The notes under the pieces: generated by a model
What the model was told of the DNA's origin: nothing
Databases searched by the model: none
Seen by the model: only the letters and a program-made list of their open reading frames with translations
Program-made: the position numbers and the translations under genes
Source: Xiphias gladius
Taxonomy: Eukaryota > Chordata > Actinopteri > Istiophoriformes > Xiphiidae
Assembly (NCBI RefSeq): GCF_016859285.1
Contig: NC_053405.1
Location: 3,337,760-3,401,759 of the forward strand
Reading direction: 5' to 3'
Length of the DNA stretch: 64,000 nucleotides
Shown here: positions 12,600 to 58,400 of the stretch, in pieces
How the letters are laid out: every line of letters begins with the position of its first letter
How positions within the stretch are numbered: the stretch's first letter is position 1

Positions 12600-14600
12600 T
12601 GAGAGGGAAAACAGCGCTGAGGAAGGATCAGAGGGGGAGCACAGGAAGGCAGAGGAGGAGGAAGGAGGGAATGAGATGGTATCATCGCTATCAGATCAGC
12701 CAAATATTAATAACCTCTGTCGACATCCTCCACTCCTGCAAATGAGCGTTAACAGACCTGGACGCTGGACACCGGCCTGTGAACATTGTGTTTATGCTGA
12801 GATGATTGAGGTCTGGGATTTTTTCTTTTTTTGGGGGGGGTCAGGTGCAGTCCTGTATTCGACGCAAGCAGACCACCGCCTACAGACCAGTGGCTCCCAG
12901 CATTTTTTGCCTGACATAAACGCACAACCCTTTTAGTGACACAAGAAGTGATCCTGAAATTGTTGCTCAAGGAAAAGGTTTAGGTTTTAGATTTCTACAA
13001 GTCTGTCTTAATACAACACTCACATGCTGATCATTTAAAGAGTCACTGACCACTGCAATATTAGGACAAGATCCCTAACTAACTCGATTACTATGTAAGT
13101 TGGGGGGGGGGGGGGTCCACTGTCCTCATTCTGTGTAGAAATGTTTTCTAAGCACTTCAGTTCAGCCGATTTCAGCAGTCTCAGAAAGCTGAGCTGGACA
13201 CATTAACTGAGTATTTTCTAAACCTATTGTCATTTTATTACAAAATTCTCTTTTGTTTTCCCGGATACTGCTTTCTTACCTTGAGGGGCAAGAGGAAATA
13301 GCACACTAAAGACTTTGCTTTGAAAAATCATCATTGACTGAATGAGGACTGTAGAGTCTGACCGCCATCACTTACAGGGGAACTGCTGTAGGAAAAGTCC
13401 GTTTTGCATTTGTTCTCCTACCACTAAGGGGTGCAGAAGCAGGCCGTGGGAACCATTTATCAGTACTTCAGGCTGACTGTTTAAACAGCATGTGGTGTTC
13501 AGGTGTTATTGGGAAGTGTGTCCTGTGCAGTCAGCCCATCTTAGCGGGTCGTTTATTGATTATTGAGCTGTGCGAGCCGCTTAAAAATCTTTCCCGAAGA
13601 ATCCCCCTGGCGTACAAGCGCCTCTGTTTGGGAATCACTGCTATAAGTTAGTTAGTTGGTAATTTAGTCTTTTATTTCTGTGTCGTGCCAAGTGTTTGGT
13701 CCATCCCACATGGGTTGGTGGCGGCCAGGCTGGGAAATGTCAGGCACTGTCCCGTCTTGGGCCAGAGCAGAATATCCCAGAGATGAGAAGCTACAAACAC
13801 ACCACTGTCATCATCGCCTTGCATTGCAGTAACACACCGATTCAGAGCCTTGAATCACTTGCAGCTCATGCAAGTGATCTTGAATACACACATACATGCA
13901 CGAGGCACTCTTCAGTTTATAAGAGTATTCATTTATTTCAGGGGACTTCATTTCACATCAGTAAACTGTTCCAATCGTGTCCAAACCTTGACATATATGT
14001 AACGAATCCTTGAGGAGGACCCACATGTAAAACCCGTCCTTAGGAAATGCACAGTCACTGGTTTCCCTGGTTTAACTGGAGCTGACTCATGTTCACTGGA
14101 AGGCATCATCACAGCCAATGAATTCACTGAACTGACACAAACACACCACGCATCCCAGGCAGAGCCCACAGATCCTTTTTGAAGGGATCATTTTTTTTTT
14201 TTTCTCTCCAAACTGGAAGTTAGCAGCCTCCACAGCAGCAGCTAAACACTGCCCCCTACTGTCTGAGCTCACTATTCATTTAATGCAAAAGGAGTGATAT
14301 GGTTCACTCTGCCTTTCAGTTGCTTCATTGCACAGTTAGAAATTTAACAAATGAAAATGAACAAATAAAACTTATACATTCAGTGTCGGCAGCACAGAGG
14401 CTTAGTGTCATTTATCATCGGAGCAACATTTTAGCAATATTTGCTGCTATGTTGAATTTTTAAAGTTTTTAAAAAAATAACTTGATAGCAATTAAGTCAC
14501 TTTTTCCCAACATATCCCAATGCAAAAACAAAAAAACAAAAAAAACTTTTAAACTACAAACAACCCCATCAACTTGAAACTGCCTAAAATTCTGTATGTG
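12600..14600. other. Intergenic, no gene recognised
   Basis: Open frames here (for example 12592-12936 and 13696-14013) have no recognisable domain and no paired splice sites. Low-complexity G and T runs occur. Confidence 0.4.
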
Positions 14601-14630
14601 TAACTATTTATGATTTAGTCATATTTACCC

Positions 14631-14636
14631 TTTATT
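14631..14636 (-). terminator. Candidate sirt5 polyadenylation signal AATAAA
   Basis: TTTATT on the plus strand reads AATAAA on the minus strand, about 215 bases past the sirt5 stop codon. It is the first canonical signal I find downstream of the stop. Confidence 0.45.
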
Positions 14637-14848
14637 GCACATTTTATCTGTGTCACAGCTGAAATTAAGGGATTCATTGATTAATTAATAATCTGATTGC
14701 CTCTTCTTATTTTTTCCATTCACCCAATGTCCATTACCTCATCATCCATGCTGGGTACTCATTATATTCAACCCATAACTCATGGTATTTGTACCACTGA
14801 CGTCCTCCAGTGTTATACACTCTGGTCTGTGTACAGTTCGACTCCTTT

Positions 14849-14921
14849 TCAGGGTCGTTCCGTCTCGTGGCGTGCCAGTGCAGGGGGTAACGTGGTCCCA
14901 CACGGGCCATGGAAGTGGAAC
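14849..14921 (-). CDS. sirt5: sirt5 last coding exon
   Basis: 73 coding bases ending in TGA (14851-14849). It completes the split Lys codon and codes [19 protein letters not shown] followed by TERP. The match to the SIRT5 terminus fixes the frame. Confidence 0.9.
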
Positions 14922-15131
14922 CTAACACAATAAGAAATGTCGTCTATGGCGGCAATGTGACATCAGTTAAGGAAAACGTTACACACACACACAGGTGATA
15001 GCGAATGAAACATACTTGAAGCGCATGGTGGCCGGCGTGTCTTCCATGTTAAATTCGGCCACGGGGACACCTCTGGCTGCCACCTGAGGAGCAAACATGG
15101 CTGCTGGATAGACGACTGACGAAGTACCAGC
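14849..15131 (-). CDS. sirt5: sirt5 (sirtuin 5), C-terminal part only
   Basis: Last 62 codons of sirtuin 5, the mitochondrial NAD-dependent lysine desuccinylase/demalonylase/deglutarylase. The two exons are 15131-15016 and 14921-14849, joined across an intron with donor AA|GTATG and acceptor TTAG|G. The spliced protein has [19 protein letters not shown], the NAD-pocket GTSS segment of class III sirtuins, then [10 protein letters not shown] and [12 protein letters not shown], ending in ETERP. This follows the recalled human SIRT5 C-terminus closely. Upstream exons (catalytic His, zinc ribbon, substrate Tyr/Arg) are not found between here and phactr1. They should lie at higher coordinates, where 500 N interrupt the assembly. 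Either they are in the gap or the locus is truncated. The surviving part is intact, with no stop or frameshift. Confidence 0.9.
15016..15131 (-). CDS. sirt5: sirt5 penultimate coding exon
   Basis: 116 bases. Acceptor CTGCAG before GCT GGT ACT (phase 0) and donor AA|GTATGT (phase 2). It codes the [20 protein letters not shown] segment and the DTPATMRF turn. Confidence 0.9.
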
Positions 15132-15364
15132 CTGCAGAGTGAGAATTTGTAGAATTTTAAAGAGGTCCAAATGCCATGGAAAGCAATGTCAGACAGTTTT
15201 GAGCAACGTATCAAGTTGCCTAAGAGGGAGAATTTCCGGTTCAGAAGGACTCTCTGGTTTACCAGCCCTTCAGCTGCCTTTTGTCTGGACATTCTCCAGA
15301 AGTGACACCGACATGGATTTTCATTTTGAGTTTGGTGAGACATGGCGAACATTTGTAATGCTAT

Positions 15365-15500
15365 TGAAAACTATTAAACAGCTATGAGTACAGTGATGAA
15401 ATCGATCAGAACTTTGAGTAGAGCTCAAAGTAAATTTTGACAACTGATTAATTGTTTAAGTGATTTTTTTTAAGCAAAAATGTAATGCTCTGATTTCAGA
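15365..15500 (-). mobile_element. hAT-like MITE (family R2) fragment, cut by gap
   Basis: Contains 'gattaattgtttaagtgatt' and a 'ttaagcaaaaatg' segment, typical of the R2 elements elsewhere in the window. It runs into the N gap. Confidence 0.5.
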
Positions 15501-16000
15501 NNNNNNNNNNNNNNNNNNNNNNNNNNNNNNNNNNNNNNNNNNNNNNNNNNNNNNNNNNNNNNNNNNNNNNNNNNNNNNNNNNNNNNNNNNNNNNNNNNNN
15601 NNNNNNNNNNNNNNNNNNNNNNNNNNNNNNNNNNNNNNNNNNNNNNNNNNNNNNNNNNNNNNNNNNNNNNNNNNNNNNNNNNNNNNNNNNNNNNNNNNNN
15701 NNNNNNNNNNNNNNNNNNNNNNNNNNNNNNNNNNNNNNNNNNNNNNNNNNNNNNNNNNNNNNNNNNNNNNNNNNNNNNNNNNNNNNNNNNNNNNNNNNNN
15801 NNNNNNNNNNNNNNNNNNNNNNNNNNNNNNNNNNNNNNNNNNNNNNNNNNNNNNNNNNNNNNNNNNNNNNNNNNNNNNNNNNNNNNNNNNNNNNNNNNNN
15901 NNNNNNNNNNNNNNNNNNNNNNNNNNNNNNNNNNNNNNNNNNNNNNNNNNNNNNNNNNNNNNNNNNNNNNNNNNNNNNNNNNNNNNNNNNNNNNNNNNNN
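15501..16000. other. Assembly gap (500 N)
   Basis: Exactly 500 N, a round figure typical of a gap of unknown size. It lies within or just upstream of sirt5. Confidence 1.
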
Positions 16001-16560
16001 TCTCTGTAAGGTCACTGTAGCTCCGAGGTCAGCTCAGTTAGCATGAAGTTAGCCTGCTAATTAAATGTACCCGCTAGCTACGACACGAGCCGGGGCATAG
16101 GCTGCTATTCCTTCAGTAAAACAGTAATGTAGCCGTAGTTATTTTTGTTTTGTTTTTTTTTTATTTTATTTTCTCTCCCTGCACACTAACAGGTTAGGCG
16201 CGGACCCTCCTCGACAGCAGTAAACGCAGCCCGTCGTTTGTTATGCTAGCGACGAGCTAGCAGGCTAACTGGTGCTGGTACCCGAGGAAACAGCTCCCGA
16301 AGCGGCTCGAGCAGCATCACACGTTACAGTAGCGTGAGGACAGCGTCTCCCGGCCGGAGTCGGGTCCTCTGGTAGACGAGCGGTGTGTTAATGCGAGCTA
16401 CCTGTCCGGCCGGAGCCAGCAGGACCATCAGCTGCGGGGACCAGGAACTGGAGTCTCAGTGGGGTTTTGTTTTTGTCCCCCCCCCCACCACCAACGCAGC
16501 AGCCGGGGCGGGTTGGTTTGGCTGCGGGGATATGAGCCTATCGACACGGACAGCGAGGTA
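16001..16560. promoter_or_regulatory. CpG-rich patch, likely promoter or 5' non-coding exon
   Basis: CpG-dense by eye between the gap and a MITE. A good plus-strand donor, GACAGCGAG|GTAAAT, lies at 16557/16558 and could end a non-coding 5' exon of phactr1. A minus-strand promoter for the missing sirt5 5' end is equally possible. No open frame matches a family I know. Confidence 0.4.
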
Positions 16561-16640
16561 AATAACAACCCCCCTCCCAAAAAGTACAGGACCAGCAGAG
16601 GGAGCATTTGTTCTACACAAGGTCTCTTGCGGCGTAGTTG

Positions 16641-16927
16641 TGTGCAAAAGTTTGGGCAGTTTACGTATGTTTAGTTGATTTTTTTAAATTTAATTTTATT
16701 TATTTATTTTTTTTTTAATGTGAAAAGCAGTAAATACGACCCCCTGCAGAAAACAGGCATTGAATGGAGCCTCTCTGCAAATGTTAAAGGAACTGTTACT
16801 TTTCATTTCATGGACTTAAAAAAATAAAATCAATCAGTGATTGTGACATGTGCAAAAGTTTGGGCACTGAGTAAATACTTAGTTTATTTAATGTATTGAC
16901 TTAGTAAGGTGCCCAGACTTTTGTACA
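16641..16927. mobile_element. MITE with terminal inverted repeats (family R3), copy 1
   Basis: The left end 'gtgcaaaagtttgggca' and the right end 'tgcccagacttttgtac' are inverted matches with one difference. An internal 'tgtgcaaaagtttgggcac' occurs near 16850. The middle 'agcagtaaatacgacc' recurs in diverged form at about 60045-60270. Confidence 0.65.
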
Positions 16928-16929
16928 TG

Positions 16930-18000
16930 CCACTTACCGTTTCATTTTTATTTATTTTTTTTAAGTTAATGAAGTAAAAAAGTAAGAGTGCACTATGATT
17001 TGAATAAAGGCTCATTTTTAACTTTCAGTTTACAGTTTGTTTAGTATTCAGTTTACATTTTGTTTGCTGCAGGGGTTGGATTTACTTCTTTTCACTTAAA
17101 AAAAAAAAAATCTACAAAATATGTAATTTGCTGCAGGGGGGGGGGGGCTTATGCATACAACTGAATGTGTATTGATATTTTTCCCTCCAAGTAGCACTGG
17201 GCTTTGAAGAGGCATCACTCTGGGTAGAATATACAGCTTCTTGTATTTCTCAAAATTACATAACCAAGAAGTAGATTTGTTACGGGGGCTGCCTGGTTTA
17301 CTTTTATCCATAGCTGCCAATGGAGGAATAGTCAAAGTTTAATTTGCTGTACTGTCCCTCTGTTGTACTTTGCTGCTGAGATAATTGTGAGCCCATTAAC
17401 CCATTATTTTTGATTCTCCTTTCTCCGTGAGAGGCCAGCGTTGGACTGGTTGAACATACAACTAACAACACCAATACAAGGGTATACTGTGGTGTCTTTT
17501 AAAAGAAAAAGAAAAAAATACTGCTTTAATTGATTAAAATAGATAGAGTACTTTATCAATCCCAATTAGTTGTTCAATACTGCAGTGTTATAGCAGCCAA
17601 GTCGAATAAGCCATGACTCAAATACGGTACATAAGAAATTATAAGTGAATAATGGCATGATTATTAAGAATGACTCCATATAATGCGATTCAGCTAATGT
17701 CCCTATGTGCTGAAACCATATTAGCTTGAGTCTTCTCTACAGTCTACATTCCTGCAGTTCTGTTCCTGCTCTCTATAGCAAATATTTGATTAAAAAAGGT
17801 GTTTTTTTTTGTTTTTGTTTTTTTACCCTACAGTGTTCAGCCTATGGATTTTGATAATGGCCACATAGCTAGGTGATACTGACAATTCTGGTATCAAAAT
17901 CCCAAGGCCTACTTGATTAAATGCATTTCTTTTGGGTCATATTATATATATGACCCCATAGTTCACATATATATAATATAGATATACACATACATCCATA
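16930..18000. other. Upstream region of phactr1, no exon recognised
   Basis: AT-rich. A stretch near 17540 ('gagtactttatcaatccc') resembles the 3' tail of a teleost LINE. No sirt5 exon was found on the minus strand. Confidence 0.4.
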
Positions 18001-18029
18001 CAGCCTGTGATGAGAACAGAAAACTTTTG

Positions 18030-18165
18030 GCGATTGGTTCTGCAGCCTGAGCAGCTGTCAACCCTGTCACTTCCACTGAATCCTTTGTCCCGCCCTGATG
18101 GCATTTCCATTGGCCAGTCTGCTCGGTGTTGTCAAACCATAGCGTTATCTCATTGGCTGGTGCTG
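18030..18165. promoter_or_regulatory. Triple inverted-CCAAT cluster
   Basis: ATTGG (inverted CCAAT) occurs at about 18034, 18110 and 18152, each in a good NF-Y context (gattggtt, cattggcc, cattggct). NF-Y sites spaced like this are typical of vertebrate promoters. No associated exon is recognised. It could serve a minus-strand sirt5 promoter or a 5' phactr1 exon. Confidence 0.35.
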
Positions 18166-18464
18166 TCTGAAAAACTGATCTCAAAGGGCCATATAGTGGC
18201 AGTGCTTCATGATGGGGACCCGATTGCTTTTCTTGAAGAGGGTTTTAATGGAGATCGGAGAAAACTGGACACTTCTTGGAGCCGCATGGGGCAAGCTGCC
18301 TGAGAGATCTGTAGCATCAACTGTATCCTGTTACCATCTTTGCTTCTCTGAAAATACTCACAAAAGTCACTTACAGTATAGGCCTATAGCTTCTAGATTT
18401 TACAAAAGCCAGGCCTACGCTCTTTTTACCAGCGATGCACTTGAAATGTAGGCTGGTGAACCTG

Positions 18465-18810
18465 CAAATCGGTGCAGCAATTATTGATTGTTTTCATTAC
18501 TATGGGGCCATTAACCCCCTCATCAATTAATCATTGGGCCTATTAAATGTCAGAATAGTACATTTTAGAAAAATCTCTATCACAGTTTCCAGGAACCGGA
18601 GGTGACATCTCCAGATATCTTGTTTTGTCTGCGCAGGGTCCGAACCCCGAAGATACTCAGTTTACAGCCACGAAAGACAAAAACAACTGAGAACCTTCAT
18701 ATCTGAGAGGGAAGAGCCACTGTTCACTTTAAAATCTGGCTCCTCTGATTAACAGAACGGGTTTGGATTAACTTTCCATATGTGGACTAATCGTTGCAGT
18801 TCTACATTAT
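18465..18810 (+). mobile_element. hAT-like MITE (family R2)
   Basis: From 'cggtgcagcaattattgatt' to 'gactaatcgttgcagttcta'. The ends are inverted copies of each other and enclose the usual 'aagatactcagtttacagcc' block. Confidence 0.65.
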
Positions 18811-19199
18811 TGTTTCACCCATTTATTATTTTTATTTAGTTTATAAACTGGCTGTAAATTTGAGTTCCCACAGTCCAAGGCAACGTCTTCACATTGCTTA
18901 TGGTGTTAAACTGTCTGACACCGAAAGATGTTAGATTCACAATGATATAAAACAGAGAGAAGCAACAAACCCTGCAGTTTTGAGAAGCTGCCGACCGACT
19001 AAATGAGGCAGTGACTAATCATTTCAGCTCTCCTGTAGAGATGAGCCGCAGAGGAGAGTTGAAATGATGTGATTGTGGCCTGTTGTTTTTCATTGGATAA
19101 GGGAGACGAGTCGGAACTTGAGCAGGTGGAGCTGACTTACAGGAAAAGAGAGGAACAGTGGCTCATCGAGCCCCCCCCCCCCCCCTCCTCCTCTCTCTG

Positions 19200-19342
19200 T
19201 CCTCTCCTACCCTCCATCACCATCACAATAGCCCGCCCCCCTCCCACACCGTCTGCCGGGGCGGGTGCACGAGTGGCTGCTGCGGCGCCGAGTCTCTCGC
19301 AGTCCCGCCGGTCGCCAGTGGACGCTGCCCGGCTGGCCGAAC
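19200..19342 (+). promoter_or_regulatory. phactr1 CpG-rich promoter / 5' UTR
   Basis: GC- and CpG-rich DNA immediately upstream of the phactr1 ATG at 19343, which has a good Kozak context (gaacATGG). No TATA box is evident. The exact start site is not visible. Confidence 0.6.
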
Positions 19343-53507
<34,165 letters not shown>

Positions 53508-54911
53508 ATTGGCTCAGTCAGACCTCAGCCATGCTTCTGTAGTCCCACAGAAGCCTCAAGCGCTCAGACTCCTACTTGCCGCCCTCGTACTGCTACCTGC
53601 TGCCCTTTCCAGCGTAGGACTTCAAACTGAGACTAGACTCAACACAACGTGAGTTTGAGCCACCACAGGAAACGGAAGCAAAAAAAAAAAACAAAAAACC
53701 TTTCAGATGGATTGAACTCTTGGCTGTTGTCTCCTCTCAGTGGAGAGTTTACAGACTTCTTGAAATCCAAAATCTTTTAATTGTCTTTTTCTTTTTTTCC
53801 TTTTTTTCTTTGATGATGATGAAGAGGTGGCGGTATGTTAGCTCTGCAGCACTTTTTTTTTGAACAAAGCTTCTGGAAGTAAAACACACAATCTTGTGCC
53901 AATTTCAAGGATGGGAACAGTAGGAGGCGAAGATAGGACTTTTTTTTTTTTTTTTTTTACACAGGGCTTGTTTTCTTGCCTTTCACCATGGTCTCACTCT
54001 CCTTTCCTAACTGGACTTAATCTTTCCTCGGGGGCTTGCTTGTGTTGGCACAGTTTTATTCCACAGATGACATCTCAATGATCGTTTATCTCTTTTTGCC
54101 AGAGGAATGAAAATATTTACAACAGCTTATGCTGGTGTAGGCAGCTGAATCTTATGCCAAAACGTCCTAAAATCCTGATCAACATCCCAAAATGGTTCTT
54201 CAAAGCCTGTAACCGTACAAATTACGATCTCCTAACACATTAACGTCATTCAACTGAGCAATAATTTCAGATTTTCTCATTTGTCCATCTGTTGATGGGC
54301 TGCATTCAAGGGCTCAGACACTTTTCAGACTTCAAATCCCCGATTTAAACCAAAGCAACTCGACTTGCTGTTGAAGTCGTGACCCTGAATGCAGCCCAGA
54401 GCGACGGCTGTTGAGAGTGGAAGTAACTCACAGTCTCACTGTGCCTACAGTATTGTTTACAGGGATTTAAAATTTTCCAAATTCACTCGTTTCATTTGAT
54501 ACAGAATATTATCTGTAGACACAGTAAAATGTTGCCTAACTCTCTGCTGAATAACAAGAAAGTTGACTTTTTTTTTTGTATTTCATTGTTCGGTACAACA
54601 TATGAAAACCCTGCCACCTTTTTGTTTGTTTTTTTGTTTTTTTTTTAATTGTTTACAGTCCATAGTAGGTCCATGTATTGAACGTTATGACCATATTACT
54701 GGGAGAACTTGTTGCTCTGTTGTGTGTGGGCGTGTGTGTGTGCGTGCGTGTATGCTTGTGTACAAGAGGCAGTAATATTACTGTTGCTTGTACATTTGAA
54801 ATGTTTTCAGAGAAATATTCTCAGAATTCTAAGACATGTAAATAGCAAAGAAAGTAAACAAGACTTTTCAAATGTTTTTGTAAAGCAGAAAAAACTGCAT
54901 GTGGATATTAA

Positions 54912-54917
54912 TTTATT
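54912..54917 (-). terminator. Candidate tbc1d7 polyadenylation signal AATAAA
   Basis: TTTATT on the plus strand, about 415 bases past the tbc1d7 stop. If used, the tbc1d7 mRNA end overlaps the phactr1 3' end. Confidence 0.4.
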
Positions 54918-54961
54918 GTGAGTCTTCTATGATGTATGCAGTTTCTTAAAGAAAGAAACTT

Positions 54962-54967
54962 ATTAAA
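54962..54967 (+). terminator. Candidate phactr1 polyadenylation signal ATTAAA
   Basis: Commonest variant signal, in an A-rich context, about 1.45 kb past the stop. Confidence 0.4.
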
Positions 54968-55332
54968 AAAAAATAAGTTTGCTTCCTTGTCTTTTTCCGA
55001 ACAGGTTTTCACACATAACACGATTCCGTGACCTCCTTCAGCATCCTCTCTGTACAGTAGCCATTCTTAGTGTTCATGTCTCCCCAGTACAGTGTGTCAT
55101 ATTCTTTGGGGAAAGCTGGAAGTTGACTGGTCAATATGGAAAGTGGTTCCCAAAGTCACCAGCTTATCAAAAGTAGCCCGTGATGAGTTTCCAGTTCAGT
55201 CAAGCGGAGAAAAAGCCCCACGGACAGTGAGCGCCAGTCTGTCAGTCTCTCAGCGGTCTCGAGAGGAAGTCCTGGTGGATTCTGGGAAAGCATCTCACCT
55301 CCTGTCCCAAATTTCCCATGGGTCCCATGTGG

Positions 55333-55419
55333 CTAGACAGCGTGCACCAGGGTGCCACAATATTTATGCCACAAGTCGATGGCTTTAGTCACGATAGCGT
55401 CTGTGTTTTCCTGCGGTAT
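55333..55419 (-). CDS. tbc1d7: tbc1d7 last coding exon
   Basis: 87 bases, phase 0. Codes [20 protein letters not shown] and CGTLVHAV, then TAG. Confidence 0.97.
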   Translation of the reverse strand: MPQENTDAIVTKAIDLWHKYCGTLVHAV

Positions 55420-58400
55420 CTGGCAGAAGAAAGGTTACCGAGAGTTTACATAAAAGGTGCCGACTATGAGGAACACAAAAACATAGCAGTGTTTTGCTCC
55501 CGTTTACTCACATTGCACAAAAACTTGATCACGCGTTCAGGCCGGTTGATGCCCATCAACACGATCTTGTAGCTCAGCAGAATCTCCAGGGCAACAAACA
55601 CCAGAATCTTACAGGAGCCGCTGATCACTTTGTCCCAAACTCTTCAAAAAAAAAAAAACATTGAAGGGTTCGGTTAAATTGACCAGTCGAAGGCATCTAT
55701 GGTCAGGAGGGTACAACAAAGCTGTCTTCAGTATGTAACAGGACTGTGAAACTAACTTTCAGAAGGCGTGAAAGTTGAATGCTTGGGTGAGATGTGTATC
55801 TGAGCCTAGTAATGGTGAGTAAAAAGACATGCTGTCTTTAGACTCTAAGTCTGCAGCTTTCAGGCATGTTTACACTGAGCACAGAGTTCACATATTCAGC
55901 TCTGGTGTGTATTCCACTTCTGTGGGAATCAACACAAGCTCCTGTTGTTTCATCTGATCCTTTGTTCCTGTGCCTGGTAAGATATCTGCATCAAGTCAAC
56001 CGCTGCGACACGGCTTGTTGAGCCTTTGCATCGCTCCACCTATGGTGTTAATCATTACTGGTGTAGCAGGTTTCTTACTTACCCTTTGTTCACACATACG
56101 GACTCACAGACAGGCCTGTTATGGTGCCATTCACTGTCAATGGAACTTGGAAATAAACTCCTGGCTCCAAAAGACGCCCAGTGGCCATTTAGAGGCACAA
56201 TGTGGAGAAGCTGAGAAAGCTTCAGATTCATACAATTGTCCTCGAGACAGTCAATCATGCTTGTTTTGATTCCCTCAAACGTGAACAGTTGTTTTTCCAC
56301 TCCTCAACTGATTAAAGTACCTTAAACAAAGTAGTGGGAAATAGTCAATTTTTCTACGATGTAACTTGAATAAGACACATGCTGCACAGAAACAAAACCC
56401 TCAGGAAATGAACCATTTCACTGTGCACTGGTATAGTGGCAACATAAAAATACTGCCCAATCAGAGCCAAGTATGTAAATTTAAGGCTTGTGGAAGGCAC
56501 AAAGAAAAAAAAGAAAAAAAAGCCATGTGTGTGAAGAGCGGGTAAAATGCCTGACATCCTGCTGATTCTTTCTCTCTTTGTAGCCTGCCAGCAGCACAGA
56601 TCCAGGCATAAATCTGGCAGAAAGAGCGTCCTAAAATAGTAACAACTCTGGGCTGCTACAAAAAATATTTTCAAGACATCGGATGGATCCTCACTGTATA
56701 TTTGCTGAGTTGAAACATGCTACCGTGGTGTACAGCGGTGAACTGACCTCTGCAGGCTGGATTCCGGCAGGCAGCCGGCGAAGCAGCGTCTGAACCAGAG
56801 GCCGTAGGGCAGCTGGGCCAGGGCTCCGGCGTTCTTCAGATGGTTCAGCAGTCGAGGTTCCTCCTGACTCAGATAATGCTCCAGGCTCTTTGGCTGCACC
56901 ACAACAGACCAGATGGAACAGGAGGAAACAACAAAGTCCTAATTCATGGTGACGCACATAAAAAAATAATGTGATCCCAACCCCTGAGTCATGAGAACTT
57001 TGTCACAGTAATTCTGGCATTTTATAAACTAAATTTACACCCTGACTCCTCGCATGTTTTGTATCTTTCTCATCACTGAGCGCCATGACGCATGTGCAAA
57101 ACTACACCACCACTATAAAGGAAATACCTTTGTTTAAATGTAGAGTAACTCCTGAAAACTTGCCGATAGAAGGCCTTCGATTCATTTTGCTTTACAAATA
57201 CAGACCGTTTCACTCTGTAAACAATAACACCTCTGTTGTAATTAGAAAACCCTTGTCAACATCTGGTTTTGAAGCCGTTGCCCTGGAAAACAATACAGTC
57301 TCTGTGGGAAGCAGAAACACAATAGAACCTCCATTTTAGAGTTTTGCTTGTTTAAAGCATGTTCCATCCATTGATGGAGCCAAAAGTTACGAAAGAATTT
57401 CGAGGTCGATTTCCTTAAAAACTACATTTTCACTGATAACGTCACACGTCCTTACAAGATGGGGTATTGAGTCGCCGAACTTTGTGTGGAACTGATTGAC
57501 GAAGCACTTGATCAGCCAGTAGCAGTCGACGGGATCGTCTACGATCTCCTCCATGGCTCTGCTGATGGAGAGGAAGTCCTCGTTTTCTTCATCCTGGAAA
57601 AAAACAAAACCACAATATCAGACACTACAGCATCAGAGAATGAAGGAAGCAACGAGGAACTCAAGTATCAGCAGCCAGTGAAGAACAGTGAGAGTCGTAT
57701 TTATCATAACGACAGAATTATAAAACTATAAAATAAAACCACAACCTGGGTCTCATTTATCAATCAAATCACATTCTGACAATGAATCATCTTTGCAAAG
57801 TGTTACACTGTGTGTCAGAACTTTGAGAGTAACGTAATTTTTAAAAATAACAAAAATAGTCTGGAGCAAAAGTACAGAGGAATATTGTTATTTTTATATT
57901 ATTTTTACATACCTTCCAAAAAAAACATTGTGGTTCACACAGACCTACATAGATTCTGACTTGAAGCATTTCACAAATGTGACCTAATTGGTCTGTAAAG
58001 AGAGACCTCTAGAGGGAGATTCCCACTGCCAAAATGTAACTGCGTGGTTTCCCTGTTTAATAATGGACCCAAATAAATTGAATTAATCAGTTAATGATGT
58101 GGCATTGAAAAGGAAAAGGGCTGTTTCCCTGGTTATGACTTTAAGTGATGTTATAACATGAATCTTTGGGTAGTCTGCTTACAGTATTATCAGCCTTGTG
58201 GTAACCAATCGTTTTCCACTCCGGCTCCAGGATTCTTTAATTGATTTCGCAATGAAAAGCTTCGGGCTGACCTCAAATATCTGTGGGCCGGCTTAACAGC
58301 GAGCCATCCATTAATTCCAGTGACTTCAGTAAGCAACAGCATGAGCCACGGTTTGACATTTGATGGCACTAAAACCATTAACCATCAGATTATGCTCCTA

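Larger units (their letters stand above)
53508..54985 (+). other. phactr1 3' UTR (probable extent)
   Basis: Non-coding, with poly-T stretches. ATTAAA at 54962-54967 is the likely polyadenylation signal, giving a UTR of about 1.45 kb. No earlier AATAAA was found on this strand. Confidence 0.5.

Noticed and set aside
13948..14169. Possible minus-strand exon downstream of sirt5
   Set aside because: Beyond the sirt5 stop and probable polyadenylation signal, with no family match; probably non-coding or repeat.
15460..16020. Frames of about 180 residues across the N run
   Set aside because: They exist only because N codons are never stops.
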